Source: Dentipellis sp. KUC8613
Taxonomy: Eukaryota > Basidiomycota > Agaricomycetes > Russulales > Hericiaceae
DNA: 64,000 nucleotides
NCBI GenBank assembly: GCA_002286715.1
Contig: NSJX01000001.1
Coordinates: 2,781,929 to 2,845,928, forward strand
Direction of reading: 5' to 3'
Within the stretch, counting starts at the first letter, position 1. Each line of letters begins with the position of its first letter. Both the position numbers and the translations under genes were made by a program. Below are positions 1 through 12,515 of this stretch, one piece after another. The notes beneath the pieces were generated by a model, which was not told the origin of the DNA, did not search any database, and saw only the letters and a program-made list of their open reading frames with translations.

Positions 1-1
1 T

Positions 2-40
2 GCAAAGGGCTACATCGATTATCCCACTGTCGCGGCTTAG
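2..40 (+). CDS. OYE-family enoate reductase, C-terminal end only
   Basis: Only the last 12 codons and the stop of an Old Yellow Enzyme gene are inside the window. They read AKGYIDYPTVAA, nearly identical to the end of the OYE copy at 9084-10370 ([12 protein letters not shown]). This is therefore a fourth paralogue, on the opposite strand to the other three and mostly outside the window. It would be an FMN-dependent NAD(P)H oxidoreductase reducing activated C=C bonds. The call rests on a short but distinctive match. Confidence 0.75.
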   Translation, partial: AKGYIDYPTVAA

Positions 41-260
41 ATTCAGACTGTTGCAATGCTTCATGAGTTCTGGGTTTTCTTGTATAGAGTAGAGACATGT
101 CTTTTTAATTTTACAGTTCTCCTACATCACTATGCGTGCCAGGGCTGCCATATATTGCTCGCCACGTATACAGAGAGCAGAAATGGGTAACAGCAAGTAC
201 AAGCCTCATGATTAAAGGCTTCGTCGCAAGATTAAAAATTTCACTTGCACTCAATTCATT

Positions 261-330
261 GCATTATGGGGGAATCGAACCCCCGGCGGGTCGATGGCAA
301 CGACCCAGGTTACCACTACCCCATTAATGC
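261..330 (-). tRNA. tRNA-Gly(GCC), copy 1
   Basis: The 70-nt cloverleaf folds on the minus strand: acceptor 7, D stem GGGT/ACCT, anticodon stem GGTCG/CGACC with loop TTGCCAT (anticodon GCC), 4-nt variable loop, T stem GGGGG/CCCCC with loop TTCGATT. There is no intron and no encoded CCA. Unlike copies 2 and 3, the last acceptor pair is an A-A mismatch because the 3' arm reads ATAATGC instead of TTAATGC. It lies about 220 bp downstream of the OYE tail and antisense to it. Confidence 0.93.
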
Positions 331-474
331 CATAGTTCAGATCAGTTGATTGATATATATATTATCATAACGATCAGGAAGGTGGCCTCATGCAATGCGA
401 TTGTGGTAAGGCCTGCATACATCTGGATGCTAGAGATAAATGGCAGATTTCTACGAGATCGGTACACATCCGCT

Positions 475-3400
475 TCACATGTTCGCAACGTCCTCTGCAT
501 CTAGGTGGATATAATCCACGTGTCCATTCGGCCTTTCAAGTACTCATGAGTAACACGACAATCCCCAGAGAAAATATGACAACAACTCACCGTCCCGAGC
601 TGCAATTATATGTCCACGACGTCGAGCGCACCTCACGTGGCCGCGGCGTACCCATCGGGTCATCCGTGCAGTACGCCTCCATTTCGGGGTCTTCCGACGT
701 GAACAGATATACGATGGTCGGAACGGGGCCCGCAAATGCACCGTGACTAGCAAATAGCTGATGTTGGTGCGCCTGAGGATGGTGTTGTGTCAGGAGGGGC
801 GGTGGGCCCCAATCGCGAACGGTAAAATTCTGATCAACGGCTGTTCGGGTGACTGCACTCGCACGAGGCTAAGCATGAAAGCGAGGACAGAGAAGACAGG
901 ACATACCTAGCACAAGCTCATGCGGTGCGATATCATGCCTCTCCCCCACCGCGCCCGCATTCTCGAGGAGGTACTCCCACGCATCGTTGACAGATTCGAA
1001 CCGCGCCTGGCGCCACAGAAACACCGTAATATGCGACTGCGGCATCATGGCCAACGGCCACCCTTCAAGTCGTGGTTGGACGAGTATCGGGCGTATCGCC
1101 TCCTGCTTCGTGAACCCTCCCACAAGGCGCGCCTGCGTGCCGCTTGTCTCTTTCACCGTCGCCAGCTTGCAGCAGCGGCCTGCGCTTGCGTCCGACCCTG
1201 TATCCAGATCGAACACGTTTCCGAGCGGCGTGAAATCCTCGAAGTTGTTCGATTCGGGCAGACGCCCAAAGTCGCCGATGCGCAGGCTGTTGTTGGCGGG
1301 TGCGCGGGCGCGCCAGTACTGGTCGTGCCGCTTGCTGCGGAGGCCGACGCGGCGCAGGGCTGTGAGTGGTATAGATGCCGGTCTGTCCTCGTCGAGGAGA
1401 GCTTCGAGGGCAGGCTCGAGCAGCGGGCTTGATGTGCGGTCGGGGAGGAGGGCGCGCACGAGAGGGGCTAGTTGGCGTAATTTCTGGACAGGGTGCACAT
1501 CAGCACCGTTTACAAGGCGTCAGGGAGGGATGTTACATTAGCAAGTTCGGGTGCGATCTTCGTTGAATCGCTGTTGCCTAGGCGTTCAAGCTCGGAGAGA
1601 TACTGCAACAGGTCAAAGGCGATACGAGACGGTATGAGAGACGGCTTACCTTGATCACACGATCGACGATGGTTTCTATTAGGTTGTAGCTGCGGAATGT
1701 GACCCAATTCCCTTCGCGGGGTTTGGGGAGACCTAACAGGACGTTATTTTCGCTGTCGACAGTAAATGTTGCGTGCTAGCAAAATATTTGAGCATTCATC
1801 CCATGGAGTTATCGAATGAGTAGTACTTCGAGAAAATCTTGAGCCTTGCTGTCATCAAGATCGAGTTGTTGCTGGAGGTACAAGGCTGCTGACTATGCAC
1901 CAGATGATAATCAATATCGGCTGCGACAAGAACGTGGCGTCAGCTTACCCTGATGTCCCGATACTGCGATGTAACACAGTCAAAGATGTAATATTTCAGG
2001 AGCGCCGCAAGTTGACCGCACCATTCTCAGAATTGCCATCGCACACCCAGCCAGGTCCTGCGTCTGCAGAACCGACTGCATGTGTAGATTAATGTCCCGA
2101 ACTTGCGCTGCAGAATGATTTTGTGAGGTAGCCGCAAAAGTTGAGTGTCGTGGCTGCATACCAGGTGCAAGAAGGATGAATGGTGTCGATGCTTTGCCAT
2201 CCGAGTACCCCATTAGCTGTGGTATCGATTCGTGACTGCGTATCCGCGTGGCTCAGCTAAAGGTGCTCAAGACGAAGACAAGAAGATCGAGGCCTACTAC
2301 AGATTCCGCAATGTTTTTATGTCCCTCATCCATTGCTATGAAGGAGGTAATACCCGTAAGATTTTGTTCCATTTGCAAGAGAGATACATACCTTCAGCGC
2401 CTGCTCTTTTGGACCGCTATACCGCTTGACCATCATGTTTTGACCGTCGACGTTCGCATGCGACATATCCGAGAACCACCCGATATTTGATCGAACCGCC
2501 TTGCGGAGGACAACCTTCGACTGGTGATACCTGCGAAACTATCACGAGCTCCTGCCTGAGATTAAGTTTATGAGAATACGAAAAGGAGAATACCCCGTAT
2601 TCGTCTTCGGGGCCGGTAGATTCAGCTAGGAAATTGTCCAACTCGGCCTGCGACAGTTGCTGATATGTATCCTCGGCGGTACAGGCGGAAATTGCGAGTG
2701 CTTTCTCCGTATTAAGATTGATCAGAGCTGAGGAAGGTTTGGGTTCGTATTTCGTAATTAATCCGGGTGACGAGAGTGGTGTATCTGTGTAAGGAGCGTC
2801 GGTGATCGCCAGTCGCTGAGGTAGTCTGGTGTTCCCCTGATACGATGAATCTATCTCAGACCCTTCTATCAAGTCGTAACTTTGGCTTATCGTCGTAGTT
2901 CCACGGCTATCCATGCTGCCTATGGCATAGTGGATATCTATGAGCGACGCAATCTGAACAGAAATCAATAACACTCATCCAAAATCCGACCATGGCTCCG
3001 CTTACCTGAAATGAACGCGCGGCGTCTTCGAGAGCAGAATTGAACTCGGCTAGGCTATTCTCGATGCTAGACTTCGATAGCAATCGATTGACCCATTTTG
3101 TTTCGGCCATATCTTGCATAAACTGCTGGATACAGACCAACGTCCTGAAATTGATGGTGAGTACAGACATCTAGTACATCAGCGCTCTGCTGCCTTGACT
3201 TACGTTTGGAATTCGTTCACGTTCTGCAGGAGCGCCTTTGGTGCGTTCTCCCACCTTCCATCCATACGCCTTCCGAGCTCTATCAGGAGGCGAGCCGTTC
3301 TCCTTGCGAGACGCTGGCAATCCTGCTGGCTGCTTTTCACTTCCTACGACGGTAAGGTTCAATGATATTCTTGGCTACATGACGGGCAGCAGTGCGGGAA

Positions 3401-3570
3401 TAACATACCTGGACTGTCTGTAGTATCGTCAACACGATAGATGCTGCTGCCGCTGCTGGTGGAAACGACAGCATGTTTGTCACGTCGGACACTAGCTTAG
3501 CTATCGAAGCTGCGACATCTAAGGCATTGCTCCCTGAAGCTCGCTGTTTGACGGCCCTTACGAAGGCCAT
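475..3570 (-). CDS. MLKL-type four-helix-bundle protein, 14 exons
   Basis: Joining 14 exons at GT..AG sites keeps one frame and gives about 771 residues: 3409-3570, 3204-3343, 3006-3144, 2531-2953, 2392-2424, 2301-2335, 2022-2235, 1949-1963, 1827-1892, 1650-1775, 1537-1602, 907-1483, 591-852, 475-532. Residues 15-150 form an N-terminal helical bundle (QRLARRTARLLIELGRRMDG, then SLAEFNSALEDAARSFQ) like the MLKL N-terminal domain found in many agaricomycete kinases and NLR-like proteins. Residues 290-330 (KQWMRDIKTL..IPQLMGYSD..PFILL) recall the alphaC-beta4 part of a kinase N-lobe, but I see no catalytic loop or DFG, so any kinase fold is degenerate. The last 300 residues are an unrecognised domain. 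The gene looks intact. The start is the first ATG of the bundle exon; a short upstream exon is possible. Function unknown; a membrane or signalling adaptor role is inference. Confidence 0.8.
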
Positions 3571-4173
3571 AGGCTACTTCTCGCGGCTGTTGATAGCCTG
3601 ACTGAATCCTCGTGGTCAGTTGTATGAAGGAATAAACGATATTTCGAACTCATAAGGGACAAGCTCAAAGCCATATTGAGCCAAGTTAGTACATCGAGTT
3701 GACAGATCATCAATACTTCGATAAGCGCCCGCCGGCGACACGCCGGGATCGGCCGGCGCAGGCCGGCTTGTCCGGGACCATCTCCGAACTGAACGGCGGC
3801 CTGCCTCAGGCCTCCTCCTCCTCCCCTCCTCCTCCAGAGGGGCATGCTGTTCACGGCAGTGGCGGCCATCTACTACTTTTTGACGCGGAGACTACTACTT
3901 GCAAGGCACTTCTAGCTGACACTCTAACGATATTCATCTAGTCTTGCACAAAGGGAGCGCTTTGCTGTTCACCATAGAAAAAAAAACCTAATTTCAACCT
4001 GTTCAACGTATTTGCAAGGCCAACATTATCTACCCGAACGGCTTTACTATCGTAATCTATTGATCCTTTCCGAAATTCTGTATCTTTTTCCAGTCAGTAA
4101 GCTGTTCATTGTTGCAGTGGCCTATTTAGTACTCACCCACATCATCTGCTCGCCCACAGCTTCCTTCAAGCAG
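3571..4173. other. intergenic region, GC-rich palindromic patch
   Basis: This is the promoter side of the four-helix-bundle gene and the 3' side of the zinc-finger gene. A GC-rich patch at about 3728-3780 contains several CCGGC/GCCGG inverted units, followed by a CCT-rich run near 3800-3840. No supported gene. Confidence 0.5.
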
Positions 4174-5896
4174 TCACCTCCCGAGGTCGCTATGAAACTT
4201 TTTCATGTGCCTATCCCGCGTATCCTCGCGCGTAAACGAACATTCGCATATGTCGCAAGCGTTCTTCCGGTCAGAATGCGCCAGGGCGGTCTTCATATGG
4301 CGTCTCAGCTCGCTCGAGCGGCCGAATACGGTCCCACAGCACCTGTACGATTCTTTTCCCTTTTTCTTCGTTCTCTTGCCTCTGACAGCGCCACTTTGTA
4401 CTCGGTGCTGGGGTTGGCTGCTTTGCTGCGCCAGTATGGTGTCGCCCGTCTCAGCTGCGGTGGCAGCTACCTCGTCTACTCCTTGGCAATCAGCTGCAGA
4501 CTCGTATATGATGGCTGCATCGGAAGGATTAGTCATTTTCAAGTCTTCTGCGTCTTCACTCCGAGGCGTGGATGCCTTGCTTGCTTGTTCTTCAAGAAGG
4601 TCGGAAAGTGACTCGGCTTTGCCAGCCCTCGGGGACGAATCATGGTCAACGCTTCGCTCAGAATGTCGATTGGATCGAACGTCGGAATAGTCGACGAAGA
4701 TCTCTTCCCGCCATGTCAACCTATCTCCTCGCGGCGGTGAGTGAATAAGTTCCACGTCGAGCCCCGATGCAATGTTTGCCTTCGGGTACAGGTGAGCATT
4801 AATGTTTCACTGTTAAAGATCATCCCGCAATCAAAGGAAATCAGAATGGATACTCACCTCAGATTGGAAATTTGCCATGTCCACACGGTCTCGCTCCGCC
4901 TGATACAGCTGGTCGAAAGGATCTCTCGCGCTATGCTCGTCAAGTTCTAGCTTCGATGCCCCGTCGGACTCGCTGCAGCTACCCTCGATAAATTCGTTGA
5001 TGGCGGCCGTGATTTCCGCAGTGGCGGGTGCTAGTTGGTCGGCGTACATCTCGTCAAGAGATTCCTCGTTGGATTTACAACCAACAAACATCTAAGCAAC
5101 AGCTGAGTCTCGTCATGTATGAAGTGTTCAACATCCGCACTTACGCAGTCTTGGTCGTCCGACCGGCGCGTAATCCTTGCGTCCCACCATTCGGGTGGCT
5201 CAGACGGTCCGATGCCAGTGGCGCGTTCGTCTTGGTCTCCATCCTCGCTGGAAAAGCCCGATAGCTCCCATCGCATCTCCGAAAGTCCATGAAGGAAGTC
5301 TTCAATAGGTGAGAGCCTGCCCGTGTTGTCTGCAATTCCCGTTTGCGATGAGGACGAGCCTAAATTATCTGAGGTTTGGTCTGTCGACGCGACTTGAACG
5401 TCCCCGAGAGGACCGAGATTTGGCCATAGGCCATGTTCCTTGTTTCTTGCTTCCTCGCCACTCGAATATTCACCTTCGAAGTCCATCGCGGATGTCCTGG
5501 AACCGTCGTGCAGTCTTGCGAATGCGGCTTTCGCTGCGAAGTGGCAAGTGGCACAAAATGTCGTTGCACACCCAGTGGCGTGCAACGCTCATTGACATTT
5601 CCTGCATCTCCGGACTTCCGGAGCAAGGCGGTGCGTGGCTCTTCCGTGTCCTTGGAACGTTCTGTAGATCCGCTATCTACTTTCGGCGCAAGACGGGCTG
5701 TGTATCGCTGCGCCTGGTCCACAAGCATAAACTCGCTATTACGTCCTAGGTCTAATGAGACTTCACGTGGACGATGTACCTTGTACATATGATAGGATGT
5801 TCGTTTCTTGGTTTTACGGATCAGTGGCTGGCAGTCAAACCGCGTCAGGCTGGAGTGAGTCCACCATGATTCTGCGTCCGCGTATTTGTGAGTCAT
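4174..5896 (-). CDS. C2H2 zinc-finger protein
   Basis: Four exons (5572-5896, 5145-5533, 4858-5091, 4174-4779) join in frame to about 517 residues starting at ATG 5896. Most of the protein is acidic, Ser-rich and probably disordered. A basic patch (RGKRTKKKGKE) precedes the C-terminal finger pair. The last finger is a standard C-x2-C-x12-H-x4-H (CDIC..HMKKFH). The one before it has adjacent cysteines (RCC) and a long His spacing, so it is degenerate. This layout suggests a nuclear DNA-binding regulator, but targets cannot be inferred. The 38-nt first intron is short for this region and that junction is the weakest part of the model. Confidence 0.75.
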
Positions 5897-6158
5897 AATA
5901 TTCTCTCGTGGGTGACATCGAACCCCGATTCCTCAGAGCGACGACTGCGTATCTTGTAAGGCGCGCCGGCTTGCGCAGTCGCCTCTCCTCGCGGAGGGCA
6001 ATCTGGGTCTTCAAATCTTCCTCTTGCCAACGCTGTGCTCGCGTGGACGTACTCCGATAAGAAATGCAGTGATATCAATTACAGCTGCCTAACATATCTA
6101 TCCATAGACAAATACGTCTGCAAATACACCCCCAATAACCGTGAGTTAAGTAAGGTTC

Positions 6159-7426
<1,268 letters not shown>

Positions 7427-8391
7427 TTCGTGGGGTATGTATTGGGGGGTAAAGGGACGGTGAATGGGAACGAACAGCAAGGGACATTCTGCCTTTTATA
7501 CGGGGTGGGAAGTCTCCCAAGCGACGCGACACGGAAAGAGCAGTCGAGCCAGATTTGCGATAACGGAGCGCGCGACGCTTACACATGCAAGAAAAACAGG
7601 TCTTGTATGTTCTGCCGAACAGATGGTGAGTAAGTGGGTCGGAGGATGTGGCTCGTTCTCGAAGTCTCGGGAGCCCGATTCGGGGATTGTCAACGAATGC
7701 CCATGGCTACGTGGAAACGACGTTACCTCGCACCAGTACATGTGAGTCTTTCTTGCGGGTTGTATGTGAATTATATAGGCACTTCAAGTGGGCTAGAGGA
7801 TAGGAAAAGGCCCTTAAGCTCAACGGAACGAAGATGACATGGTCGTCGACCTTCGTCGACAAGTCAAAATATGTGTGATCGCCCGTCGGCTCGGCGACGA
7901 AGAGTGCCCGAAACCGATCAGTCAAGCGCTCACGTACGTATGTAGATCTGATCTGAAGAGATCTGAGGACCAGATTTACTCAGATTTACCGTTCTCTGGT
8001 GTCTTCGTATTATCTTCGCTAAAATGATACGTAGTGAGCCGGATCCCACAGATGCAGTCAATATCTCAGTATTTGTTTTTGAAAATCACGGAGACCTCGA
8101 AGACTGGATAATTCTTTGTTATCGAATGCTCGGGCGTGCGGCCTGGCGAGCAAAAGATAATCCAGGAATTTCCGGGTATTTTCTTCCCGAGTCGGGGAAC
8201 TCGGCATATATCAAGCTTACCCATCCAACTATCTTCTATGTACGTACGATGGCGTATTGACTACGCCATCCCGGACGCATCAGTTGTGCAGTGCAATAAG
8301 GTGTTCACCGTCAAATGGACTTCTGTTGTAGACTAGACGGCGCCTGCGTTGCACTCACATCGTAGTCATTTAAAATGCAGCAATGTACATG
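7427..8391. other. intergenic region upstream of OYE paralogue 1
   Basis: This holds the promoter of the OYE gene at 6159-7426. Short open frames on both strands have no domain, splice or composition support. I see nothing else in it. Confidence 0.5.
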
Positions 8392-8461
8392 GCATTAATG
8401 GGGTAGTGGTAACCTGGGTCGTTGCCATCGACCCGCCGGGGGTTCGATTCCCCCTTAATGC
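8392..8461 (+). tRNA. tRNA-Gly(GCC), copy 2
   Basis: The 70-nt cloverleaf is identical to the copy at 13217-13286. The acceptor stem GCATTAA/TTAATGC is fully paired, the anticodon loop TTGCCAT gives GCC, and the T arm is GGGGG TTCGATT CCCCC. No intron and no encoded CCA. It sits about 620 bp beyond the stop of OYE paralogue 2 and antisense to it, the same relative arrangement as the OYE tail and tRNA at the window start. A T-rich tract (TTTTTTTTCG) follows about 46 bp downstream. Confidence 0.95.
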
Positions 8462-9083
8462 ACAGCAGATCTGGAAACATATGAGTTTTTTTGGTTTTGT
8501 TGGAGTCATTTTTTTTCGTTGGGACTGTGCGCCTACGGTTGGTGGTGGTGACCAAGTATCTCTTGCAGCTTTTCAACTAATTGCATTTTGTTTCAGAACT
8601 CAGTGTACACTTCTCCATCTCTGAACCAGAGGCGTCGTGCATCTATATCTGGCCGGAATATCAAGCACTTCGTAAAGTAAGTGGAATTCAAATGCGATAT
8701 ACGTCCAAACCTAGCGAGCATGATGCCGTTCAACGTCGCATTTAACCTCGCATCCCACATGTCGAAGCCCATGCTTCAGTATAGGCTTAGCCAGTCTCTT
8801 GATCGCCCCAAGCCAAACGTCAGTCGGTGTACACTCTTGGGTGCCTCGGATCATCCTGACGCTGAGCGACGGCAGAAGATTCATAGCATACTCCAGCGAG
8901 CCCTCAAGAGTGGTTCATCTGGCAGGACGGCTGATTCGACAAGCACCTCTATCGAACACGCCTGATGTATAAGATGGAAAACTAGCATTGATCCCGAGTA
9001 GTGATTGAAAATAACGAAGGCCCGTGATCCTGTTCTATCAGAGGAAATCTATAGCTAATCGAGCAACATAAAGGAGCCTAAAC
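8462..9083. other. intergenic region
   Basis: It lies between tRNA-Gly copy 2 and the 3' end of OYE paralogue 2. A 94-codon open frame at 8681-8965 (+) shows no recognisable domain. T-rich tracts just after the tRNA could serve Pol III termination. No supported gene. Confidence 0.5.
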
Positions 9084-10370
9084 CTATGCTGCAACGGCAG
9101 GATAGTCAATGTAGCCCTCCACAGCCTGAGGGCCGGGTGTGTAGAACGTCTTCCTATCATACTTCCTCAGGGGATAGTCGTGTTGCAAGCGACGCGGCAG
9201 GTCGGGCTGGAAGTCAAACGCATGAGTTTTTGTCCCCCACGCGAAGTCGGGAGAAGTGCTCACGTTAGAAATGAAGTAGCGACCGAACCCAACCAGGACA
9301 TCCCGCTCATCTGCCGCACGCATGGCCTCCTCACGACTGAAGCCGCCAGCGACGATGAACGGCTTCGGCTTCCAGATCTGTCGGAGCGGCTCGTTTGACT
9401 CGACAGACACCTTCTGAAACTCCTCGCCGTTGATGCGGGGCTCGACGACATGCAGGTACGCGAAGTCGGGATACGCGTCGTGGACGCGCCTCACGAATTC
9501 GGTGAAGGTCGGCATTGGGTCGTCCATGCGCTTGGTCACTGTTATAATGTGAGCCAACTTCGCCCCTGGGGTATGCAATCGTGACTGACCTTGCCAGGGA
9601 CTCCAGGGGCTGACACGCAGGCCCGTCTTCTTCTGCCCGACCGCTGCGACGACAGCCTCGACGACCTCCAACCCGAAGCGGATCCGATTCTCAACCGAAC
9701 CGCCGTACTCATCCGTCCGATTGTTGATCGACGGCTGCGAGAACTGGTCGATGAGGTACCCATGCGCACCATGTACCTCGACGCCATCGAAACCAGCGCC
9801 CTCGACCGCATTCTTGGCGGCAGTCGCGTAGAGCTGCACGTACTTCTTTATCTCGGGGATGGTAAGCGGGCGCGGGTCGGGGCGCACGTCACCCCACTCC
9901 GGGCGCTGGTCCCCAATGTTGACGCTGCCGGAGCTGACATAGGGATGTCCGCCCTCCCTGGCGAGCACCTCGGGGTCGGCGAGGCGGCCGATGGCCCATA
10001 GCTGGAGGTAGATGAAGGACCCTTTCGCATGGACGGCGTCGACGATCTGGACGAGAGCAGATGTCAGAAAAATAAACGCGGTGAGACGTGGTTTTCGAGT
10101 ACCCACCTTTTTCCACTGTGATATCTGCGTCGGGGTCCAGATACCAGGGACGTTGGGGAATCCGCCGGCTTCGGCAGCAATGAAGGTTGCCTCGGTGATC
10201 AGGAGCGTCCCGGGAACGCTGGCGCGCTGGGTGTAGTATTCAAGAGCCACGTCTTGCGGCTCGTGTGCGTCGTTGGCTCTATGCCGCGTCAGGGGCGCCA
10301 TGACGATGCGGTTCTGGAGGGTGATATCACCGACTTGAAGAGGCTGGAAGAGTTTGGAGGAGGCAGACAT
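9084..10370 (-). CDS. OYE-family enoate reductase, paralogue 2
   Basis: Start MSASSKLFQPLQVGDITLQN and end [12 protein letters not shown] match the family. The same three introns as in paralogue 1 are present (10047-10106, 9539-9589, 9207-9263). HGAHGYLIDQFSQPSINNR supplies the H-x-x-H substrate-binding motif, and KPKPFIVAGGFSREEA lies in the FMN-binding part. The spliced protein is about 372 residues, an FMN-dependent C=C reductase. Oddly, all three introns (60, 51 and 57 nt) are multiples of three without stops, so the unspliced frame is open for 428 codons. Conserved splice sites and paralogue comparison show these segments are introns. Confidence 0.93.
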   Translation of the reverse strand: MSASSKLFQPLQVGDITLQNRIVMAPLTRHRANDAHEPQDVALEYYTQRASVPGTLLITEATFIAAEAGGFPNVPGIWTPTQISQWKKVGTRKPRLTAFIFLTSALVQIVDAVHAKGSFIYLQLWAIGRLADPEVLAREGGHPYVSSGSVNIGDQRPEWGDVRPDPRPLTIPEIKKYVQLYATAAKNAVEGAGFDGVEVHGAHGYLIDQFSQPSINNRTDEYGGSVENRIRFGLEVVEAVVAAVGQKKTGLRVSPWSPWQGQSRLHTPGAKLAHIITVTKRMDDPMPTFTEFVRRVHDAYPDFAYLHVVEPRINGEEFQKVSVESNEPLRQIWKPKPFIVAGGFSREEAMRAADERDVLVGFGRYFISNVSTSPDFAWGTKTHAFDFQPDLPRRLQHDYPLRKYDRKTFYTPGPQAVEGYIDYPAVAA

Positions 10371-11256
10371 GTCGAGTTAGGAGTGGAACTGGATGAGTAC
10401 TGGGTGTTGGACGAGGAAATTGGATGGCGAAAACGGCCCATGGACGTTTCCATTTTATACGAAGGCACCCGTCCGTATTACATCTGCTGAAGTTGAGAAA
10501 GCAATGGGCGACGCACTTGAAGATGCTACCGGGGAAGGCTAAGCCACCTGCTGACGCATATCGGGCAATGCCTGCTGCACTTTCATCCGGGCGAATACAA
10601 CGACTTCTAATCCCGCCGGAAGAGAAGTGGATTCGGGTTCGAACAAGGTTCTTGCTTCTTTCCGACTCAGAATCGGCGGTCAGAGGGTGGCAGAAGGCAA
10701 GTACTTGGGTCATGACATAATCACCGACTCGGGAGTTATGAAGAAGACCTTCGGTTTGCTTACAAGTCACATATAGGCTTTTCATAGACTCTGACCGGTC
10801 TACTACTGGGCCGGGTCATCATCGCAGCTGCTGCAGCTGTTACTGTGCATGGGAGTCCGAGTCGTACTTCCCCTCGCCGATGCCGGATACTGCGGTCCGT
10901 CATACCCATGCTATGCACCAACTAATAGTGCCTCGTTGCAGCTATGCGCGTTTCACAAATTTCCAGGTCACCTACCATAGGGTCCCCTGCTATGCTCCGC
11001 TATTCGGGGACTCACCTATCAAATTCAAAGCTCCCGCTGCTCTGGTTCCACCCAGTAATCTTTCTTTTTCAACATTTTTTTCTGCCAAGTCCGCGTTCTT
11101 GTGTGGAGGCAGGACGAGACCCGCAGGCTTACTTCTCGCCGAGGATGAGGCAGAATTCGTACTAGGCCGCCTATTGGGATTATCAAAAACCGCTCTAGGC
11201 GAGGAGATACGCTGCGGTAGGCGTGTCCTTGTTCTATTCAATGCAGCCTTATCTAA
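10371..11256. other. intergenic region between OYE paralogues 2 and 3
   Basis: It contains the promoter of OYE paralogue 2 and the 3' flank of paralogue 3. Long antisense frames over 10327-10785 overlap the OYE start and have no domain support. No gene supported. Confidence 0.5.
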
Positions 11257-12515
11257 CTACTCTTTGATGTAAGGAACATAATCGATGTAACCTTCTACAG
11301 CTTGGGGGCCGTGCGTGTAGAGCGTTTCCCTGTTGTATCTCGTCAACGGGTAGTTGTTGAGCAGCCGAAGTGGCAGATCGGGCTAATCAGCGCGCACGTC
11401 AGCTCCTGTTTTCTCAAGCAGGACGCAGCACCCACGTTCGAAATAAATTGTCGACCAAATGCAACAAGGACACCCTTCTCATCCGCGGCGTGAATCGCCT
11501 CTTCGCGGGTGAAGCCGCCTGCGACAATGAAGGGCTTGGGCGTCCATATCTCACGGAGCAGCTCGTTGGATTTGTTGGAGGTGCTTTGGAACTCGCCGCC
11601 GTTGATCCGGGGCTCCACGACGTGCAGGTACGCAAACTCAGGATACGCCTCGCGTACACGCCGCACCAACGCGGCGAAGGTCGGGAGCGGGTCGTCCATT
11701 ACCTTCGTTACTGGTACGACATCAGTGCTGCTTCAGCGATAGAATACAGTTCTTACCGACCTTGCCACGGACTCCAGGGGCTAATGCGCAGGCCCGTCTT
11801 CTTCTGCCCCACCGCCGCAACAACTGCTTCGACGACCTCCAACCCGAAGCGAATCCGGTTTTCGATCGAGCCTCCGTACTCATCCGTGCGGTCATTGATA
11901 GATGGCTGGATGAATTGGTCGATCAGGTACCCGTGCGCGCCGTGCACCTCAACGCCGTCGAAGCCGGCTCTCTCGACTGCGTTCTTCGCCGCTTTCGCGT
12001 ACAGTTGCGGGTACTGTTTGATTTCTTCGAGAGTGAGCGGGCGTGGGGCCGGCCGCTGGTCGTCGATCGGGACGCTGCCAGAGCTGACGTATGGGTAGTC
12101 GCCTTCGCGGGCGAGGACGTCTGGGATTGCCGCACGGCCGAGGGCCCAGAGCTGGAGGAAGATGAAGGAGCCTTTTGCATGGACGGCATCGACGACCTGA
12201 ATAAAGAATTAGAACACTAGAGACGACGAGGCGAGGATATCAGGTCCGTACCTTCTTCCACTGTGCAATCTGCGTCTCACTCCAGATACCGGGGACGTTC
12301 GTATAGCCACTGGCCTGCGGCGCAATGAACGTTGCTTCGGTGATGAGGAGTGTGCCCGGGACGCTCGCGCGCTGGCTGTAATACTCCTCTGCGACCGACT
12401 GCGGCTCGTGAGCATCGTTTGATCTGTAGCGCGTCATGGGAGCCAAGACGATACGGTTCTGGAGCGTGATGTCGCCGAGCTGGAACGGCTGGAAGAGCTT
12501 AGACGAGGATACCAT
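11257..12515 (-). CDS. OYE-family enoate reductase, paralogue 3
   Basis: Start MVSSSKLFQPFQLGDITLQN at 12515; the C-terminus reads VEGYIDYVPYIKE before TAG at 11257. The exon layout follows the other copies, with introns near 12200-12250, 11710-11760 and 11383-11436. HGAHGYLIDQFIQPSINDR carries the substrate His pair. SNKSNELLREIWTPKPF matches the paralogues' region before FIVAGGF. About 365 residues, so full length and apparently intact. It is more diverged at both ends than copies 1 and 2, so it is probably the older duplicate. Same predicted FMN-dependent enoate reductase activity. Confidence 0.92.

Noticed and set aside
1510..1602. A frameshift or pseudogene break in the four-helix-bundle gene at the stop after LPDAL
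   Set aside because: An upstream donor (gtaaca after codon AAT at 1537) gives a 53-nt intron that keeps the frame, so no break is needed.
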